Assembly (NCBI GenBank): GCA_015484985.1 | Contig: WFUL01000260.1 | Coordinates: 1-9,812, forward strand | Reading direction: 5' to 3' | From: Anaerolineales bacterium | Lineage (GTDB): Bacteria > Chloroflexota > Anaerolineae > Anaerolineales > DRMV01 | DNA length: 9,812 nt | Part shown: piece by piece, positions 6,797 through 9,812 of the stretch | Layout of the letters: every line of letters starts with the position of its first letter | Numbering within the stretch: position 1 is the first letter of the stretch | Program-made: the position numbers and the translations under genes | The notes under the pieces: model-generated | Seen by the model: only the letters and a program-made list of their open reading frames with translations | Databases searched by the model: none | What the model was told of the DNA's origin: nothing

Positions 6797-6825
6797 AGTA
6801 TACACATCCCTAAGATGCCGGTCAA
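6797..6825 (-). promoter_or_regulatory. Near-consensus sigma70-type promoter for the sensor kinase-regulator operon
   Basis: On the minus strand TTGACC (6820-6825) is followed by exactly 17 nt and then TATACT (6797-6802). Each hexamer matches consensus at five of six positions. Transcription would begin near 6790, giving a leader of about 50 nt before the ATG at 6738, and the kinase ribosome site AAGGA lies within it. This is the strongest promoter match I see in the window. Confidence 0.75.
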
Positions 6826-6857
6826 AGGGGACAAAAGATTGGATAATAGAGTGGTGG

Positions 6858-6894
6858 ATGGATACAGCGGCGGCGAAGCCGCCGCTGTATCCAT
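6858..6894. repeat. Perfect 17-bp inverted repeat with 3-nt loop between divergent genes
   Basis: The left arm ATGGATACAGCGGCGGC (6858-6874) and right arm GCCGCCGCTGTATCCAT (6878-6894) pair without a mismatch around GAA. It lies upstream of both flanking genes, about 120 nt before the kinase start and 200 nt before the rightward start, so it cannot be a terminator for either in the usual sense. No T-run follows on the minus strand; the plus strand continues TATTTCTCTTCC, which is only weakly T-rich. It could be a REP-like or miniature mobile palindrome, a cruciform, or a shared regulatory site. Confidence 0.8.
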
Positions 6895-7064
6895 TATTTC
6901 TCTTCCCTCGGTCCTGGGCCCGATCAGGACGATCCATGGTTTGCAGAGATGGGTTTGGTTGGCCCATCCGACATACCCTTCGCCTGGGGTGAGAAACGGG
7001 TCGCGCTTGAGATATAGGTATACACCAGGGTGGAGGGGGTTGTCGGTGGCCCCAATCCTTCCGA

Positions 7065-7088
7065 AGCCTCGCGAGGCTGTGATACAAT
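7065..7088 (+). promoter_or_regulatory. -10 box with an upstream 14-bp palindrome, promoter for the 7098 gene
   Basis: TACAAT (7083-7088) matches the -10 consensus at five of six positions and lies only nine bases before the ATG at 7098, so transcription would start at or within a few bases of the start codon. The -35 region is poor (best TTCCGA with an 18-nt spacer). The perfect palindrome AGCCTCGCGAGGCT (7065-7078) fills the spacer where polymerase would sit, which makes it a candidate operator. Confidence 0.5.
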
Positions 7089-7097
7089 CTTGCCCCG

Positions 7098-8819
7098 ATG
7101 AACGGGCATACGCGACGATTCTTCCCCACCTGGATGGATGGCGTGGGGGCGGTACTGTTGGGGGTGCTGGCCCTGGGAGTGCGTTTCGCCGTCCTGGGGC
7201 GGGACCCTTTAGCCCCTGACGAAGCGCGTCTGGCCCTGGAGGCCCTGGCCTGGACGCAAGGGCGGGCGCGCGCGTTGGTCTCGGTCCCCTTGTATCCCTG
7301 GTGGACAGGATTGCTCTTCTTCCTCTTCGAGCCAGGGAATTTCTGGGCCCGATGGTGGCCTGCGGTGTTGGGGAGCACGCTGGTCCTCTTGCCCTGGTGG
7401 CTCTTTCCTGAAACGCCGCGACGTTATAAGGTGCTGTTGTCCATGGCCCTGGCCCTGGACCCGGCTCTGGTGCAGGCGTCTCGTACGGCCGATGGCGCCA
7501 CGTGGGCTCTTTCCTGGTGGTTGTTCGCCCTTGGCGCGGTCAGCCAGCGCCGCTGGACCCTGGCCTTGATTTTGGGCCTGTTGGGCTTCTATGGAGGGTG
7601 GTTGGGCTGGTGGAGCGCCCTGGTGTTGCTGGTCGCCCTCGGCCTTTGGGTCCGTTTGCACGGTCGCGTCTGGCGTGGGACCCGTCGTGTGGCCTTGGGG
7701 CCGGTGGTGGCCGGGGCCTGGGTCCTTTTCATGGGCCTGGGCCTCTATCGAGCGGGACTGGCGGGGTTGTTCCAGGGTCTTGTGGAGGGAACCCGGCGTT
7801 TGATGTCCCCTGAGTGGCCGACCGGTATGGCCCTATGGCCCTTCCTGGCCTATCAAGGGCCTCTGTTGGTGCTCTGGCTGGTGGTCACTTTTGTAGGGCT
7901 GCGCCGTGAGGAGCCTGAGCCCGTGGCCATGGCTGCCTGGGTGGGCTGGACGGGCGCTTTGCTTTGGTGGTTGTACCCCGGACGCCGTCCGGACCTGGCC
8001 ATCTGGGTCAATTTGGGCCTTTGGCCTGGGGTGATATGGGGCGTGATGAGCTTGCGCTTGCAAAAACGGGGCCGGAGGGACATGGCCTGGTTGCTCACCG
8101 GGTTTCATTTGGCTCTGTGGGTTTTGGCCTGGAGCCAAGTGGCCTTACTCCTGCAAGAAGTCGGGCTGGGAACGGGTGCCCTTCTGTTGTGGCGTGGGGC
8201 TTTGCTGCTATTGGCCCTATTCCTCATCGGCTTGAGTTTCATGACCTGGACTACGCTACTCCCCGCCGGCCAAGTCCGAGATCACGCCCTCGCGGCTTTC
8301 CTGTTGGTCCTGCTTTTAGGACAGGCATCCGGTTGGGCACGAGTCTTGGGCCCGGCTTCTCAGCGGCTCTGGCAGCGGGAAGTGGCCTCTTCCCAACTCC
8401 GTGCTCTCCAGACCACTTGGGCCCAGTGGGCTTTGTGGACCTATGGACGCCCCGAGGAATTGGAGGGCTGGATAACCGTATCCCCGCAGGAGTGGCCGGA
8501 AGTACGTTGGGCCCTGCGTCATGTCCGTCGTGCGCGTTGGTTGCAGGCACCGCCGCGAAAACCGGATATCCCTCCGGAAGTCGTGGTCACCCTCAAGCCA
8601 AAAGGCGAGGGAAGGGACGTTCTTCCCCCGGCTCCATCCCTACCTTTCGATTCCCCGGTACCTTATCGGGCCCAGGATTTCATCGTGCGAGAAGAAGCGC
8701 GCCCCTTTGCTGGAGGGTTCCAGCAGGGTTTGTTATGGCTTCTCCATTTACAGCCGGTGTCCCTTCGGACCGACGCGGTGCTGTTCTGGTTACGAACGGA
8801 TCGCTTTTTACAACCCTGA
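7098..8819 (+). CDS. Polytopic membrane protein resembling GT-C/GT39-type glycosyltransferases
   Basis: A 573-residue integral membrane protein, very rich in Trp and Leu, with roughly ten to twelve hydrophobic segments up to about residue 415 and a soluble C-terminal region of about 150 residues. The first outward loop has DPLAPDEARLALEA with Asp41-Glu42, at the place of the catalytic acidic pair in GT-C enzymes such as ArnT/PMT-like families. A second acidic site lies in SRTADGATW (Arg129, Asp132), and a loop YPGRRPDLAIW precedes a later helix. These are family-level resemblances; the substrate, probably a lipid-linked sugar, cannot be told, and the enzyme may be inactive. The start ATG has no Shine-Dalgarno sequence and sits nine bases after a -10 box, suggesting a leaderless mRNA. 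It is 32 nt upstream of cmk on the same strand and may be co-transcribed with it. Confidence 0.85.
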   Translation: MNGHTRRFFPTWMDGVGAVLLGVLALGVRFAVLGRDPLAPDEARLALEALAWTQGRARALVSVPLYPWWTGLLFFLFEPGNFWARWWPAVLGSTLVLLPWWLFPETPRRYKVLLSMALALDPALVQASRTADGATWALSWWLFALGAVSQRRWTLALILGLLGFYGGWLGWWSALVLLVALGLWVRLHGRVWRGTRRVALGPVVAGAWVLFMGLGLYRAGLAGLFQGLVEGTRRLMSPEWPTGMALWPFLAYQGPLLVLWLVVTFVGLRREEPEPVAMAAWVGWTGALLWWLYPGRRPDLAIWVNLGLWPGVIWGVMSLRLQKRGRRDMAWLLTGFHLALWVLAWSQVALLLQEVGLGTGALLLWRGALLLLALFLIGLSFMTWTTLLPAGQVRDHALAAFLLVLLLGQASGWARVLGPASQRLWQREVASSQLRALQTTWAQWALWTYGRPEELEGWITVSPQEWPEVRWALRHVRRARWLQAPPRKPDIPPEVVVTLKPKGEGRDVLPPAPSLPFDSPVPYRAQDFIVREEARPFAGGFQQGLLWLLHLQPVSLRTDAVLFWLRTDRFLQP

Positions 8820-8851
8820 GTCATAAAAGGATGTGGGAGAGGAGTGGAGCC

Positions 8852-9532
8852 ATGGGCAGACCCCTCATCATCGCCATCGACGGGCCCGCGGCTTCGGGCA
8901 AAACCACGCTGGCCAGGCGTCTGGCCCAGGAGCTCAACTATCTTGTTTTTGACACCGGCATCTTGTACCGGGCTGTGACGTGGCTGGCCCTGACCAGGGG
9001 CGAGGACCCTCAAGACGAGACCCGCATGACCCAATTGGCCCGCGCATTGGACATCAACCTGCACCCCGATCCGCAGACGGGAGAGACGCGGATCTATCTC
9101 CAGGGTCGAGATGTCTCCCAGGAACTCCACTCTCCTCAGGTGGATGCCTGGGTCTCGGTGGTGGCCGCGCACCCCGGTGTGCGCATGGCTTTGAAAGATG
9201 TACAGCGGCGCCTTGCCCTCCGGGGAGGCATCATTGTGGTGGGGCGGGACATCGGTACCGTCATCGTTCCTGAGGCCGATGTCAAGATTTACCTGGACGC
9301 CAGTTTGGAAGAACGGGCCCGTCGCCGCTATGAGGAGGCTCGGTCCCGTGGCCATCAGGTCTCTTTCCAGCAGGTTTTGGAAGACATGCGCCGTCGGGAC
9401 ATGCTGGATTCATCTCGGGATACGGCACCCTTGCGCCCGGCCAAGGACGCGTTCATCTTGAAGACCAACGGCCTGACCCCGGAGGAAGTGTTCGAGAGGG
9501 TCATGGCGGTTATTCGGGAGAGGACTTTATGA
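8852..9532 (+). CDS. cmk: Cytidylate kinase (CMP kinase)
   Basis: Phosphorylates CMP and dCMP with ATP to feed CTP/dCTP for nucleic acid and phospholipid synthesis in the cytoplasm. The 226-residue length is typical. Motifs in order: the P-loop GPAASGKTT (11-19, with Ala-Ala where Ala-Gly is usual); DTGILYRAVTW (34-44; DTGAMYRA is the common form); GRDIGTVIVP (131-140); and the arginine-rich region RRD-x-LDSSRDTAPLRPAKDA (181-200) that binds nucleotide phosphates. The frame is open far upstream through the neighbouring gene, but the ATG at 8852 begins directly at the conserved MGRPLIIAIDGP and has GAGGAG seven bases before it. An in-frame ATG at 8831 lacks a comparable ribosome site. The stop overlaps the start of the next gene (ATGA), implying coupled translation. 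Confidence 0.97.
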   Translation: MGRPLIIAIDGPAASGKTTLARRLAQELNYLVFDTGILYRAVTWLALTRGEDPQDETRMTQLARALDINLHPDPQTGETRIYLQGRDVSQELHSPQVDAWVSVVAAHPGVRMALKDVQRRLALRGGIIVVGRDIGTVIVPEADVKIYLDASLEERARRRYEEARSRGHQVSFQQVLEDMRRRDMLDSSRDTAPLRPAKDAFILKTNGLTPEEVFERVMAVIRERTL

Positions 9533-9812
9533 GTCGTCGGTATCAACTTCCCCATCGCGTGGGGTGGCATCGTTTCGTGCGGCCTACGCTCAAGTTCATT
9601 TTCTGGCACTTCATTTTGAAGACTCTTTTCCGTGTCACGGTCGAGGGCACGGAAAACGTTCCTCCCAAACCGCCCTACCTGGTCATTTACAATCACGTTT
9701 CCATCCTGGATCCGCCCATCGTCCTGGCGGTGTGGCCCATCTGGCTGGAGGCGGTCGCGGCTTCGGACGTGTTCCGTCGTCCGGCACATGCACCTCTGAC
9801 CTGGCTGTACGG
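9529..9812 (+). CDS. plsC: 1-acylglycerol-3-phosphate acyltransferase family (PlsC-like), 5' part only
   Basis: The ATG overlaps the cmk stop as ATGA and the frame is open for 94 codons to the window edge. The translation shows an aromatic, partly hydrophobic N-terminal stretch (about 19-36), then VEGTENVPPKPPYLVIYNHVSILDPP. NHVSILD (55-61) is the catalytic H-x4-D box of glycerolipid acyltransferases (His56, Asp61). The family adds the second acyl chain to lysophosphatidic acid at the membrane in phospholipid synthesis; substrate variants are common, so the symbol is provisional. AGAGGA lies just before the start codon. Pairing cmk with plsC is frequent in bacteria and links CTP supply with phosphatidate synthesis. 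Later motifs (EGTRS-like) lie beyond the window. Confidence 0.9.
   Translation, partial: MSRRYQLPHRVGWHRFVRPTLKFIFWHFILKTLFRVTVEGTENVPPKPPYLVIYNHVSILDPPIVLAVWPIWLEAVAASDVFRRPAHAPLTWLY

Larger units (their letters stand above)
6739..7097. other. 359-nt divergent intergenic region
   Basis: This non-coding gap separates the leftward kinase gene from the rightward membrane protein gene. It holds, from left to right, the kinase ribosome site and promoter, a perfect 17-bp hairpin (6858-6894), about 170 nt in which I see nothing convincing (6895-7064), and a palindrome plus -10 box next to the rightward start. GTATACAC occurs twice in the same orientation (6798-6805 and 7018-7025), the first overlapping the kinase -10 box. 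I find no conserved coding frame, tRNA or riboswitch-like fold here. Confidence 0.7.

Noticed and set aside
6739..6894. In-frame 52-residue N-terminal extension of the sensor kinase
   Set aside because: It would run through the hairpin and the strong promoter, and the ribosome site fits the ATG at 6738.
7013..7029. TATACA-like -10 box for the rightward gene
   Set aside because: No -35 lies at proper spacing and the box at 7083-7088 is closer and better placed.
7964..8851. Long open frame in another frame upstream of and continuous with cmk
   Set aside because: It overlaps the membrane protein gene, has no membrane or family signature, and the conserved Cmk sequence begins at 8852 with its own ribosome site.

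Overview
The window is gap-free bacterial DNA with a GC content that looks high (near 60 percent by eye). It holds two divergent gene blocks. Gene content and protein style suggest a thermophilic Chloroflexota bacterium (Anaerolineae/Thermoflexia-like): a type A2 haem-copper oxidase with an N-terminally extended subunit I, a NarL-type two-component pair with a GAF-rich kinase, a possibly leaderless gene, and a cmk-plsC pair. The taxon is inferred; there is no rRNA here to confirm it.

Left and middle (1-6738, minus strand). Read in transcription order: a multidomain sensor kinase (4339-6738), its NarL/FixJ-type response regulator overlapping it by 32 nt (3735-4370), a 248-nt regulatory gap, then a cytochrome c oxidase operon: subunit II with the CuA site (2671-3486), subunit I (753-2564), a short five-helix subunit III (146-715), and the first 44 codons of a small membrane-anchored protein that runs off the window (1-132). 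The last three cox-operon genes have strong AAGGAGG-type ribosome sites. The likely logic is that the kinase senses a redox or respiratory signal (a Cys-x2-Cys-x2-Cys-x7-Cys cluster lies in its first GAF domain) and the regulator controls the oxidase genes downstream; this link rests on gene order only.

The divergent gap (6739-7097) has a near-consensus promoter for the kinase, a perfect 17-bp hairpin of unknown role, and, just before the right-hand gene, a -10 box plus a 14-bp palindrome.

Right (7098-9812, plus strand): a tryptophan- and leucine-rich polytopic membrane protein resembling GT-C/GT39-type glycosyltransferases, cytidylate kinase (cmk), and the 5' part of a PlsC-type acyltransferase starting at an ATGA overlap. 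This looks like a housekeeping unit for nucleotide, phospholipid and perhaps envelope glycan metabolism.

Most worth a second look: subunit I carries the A2 motif YSHPAVY but lacks the conserved K-pathway lysine (Ile389) and serine (Leu326), while D-pathway entry residues are kept. I see no mobile element, CRISPR array, tRNA or rRNA, and no clearly new multi-gene system.
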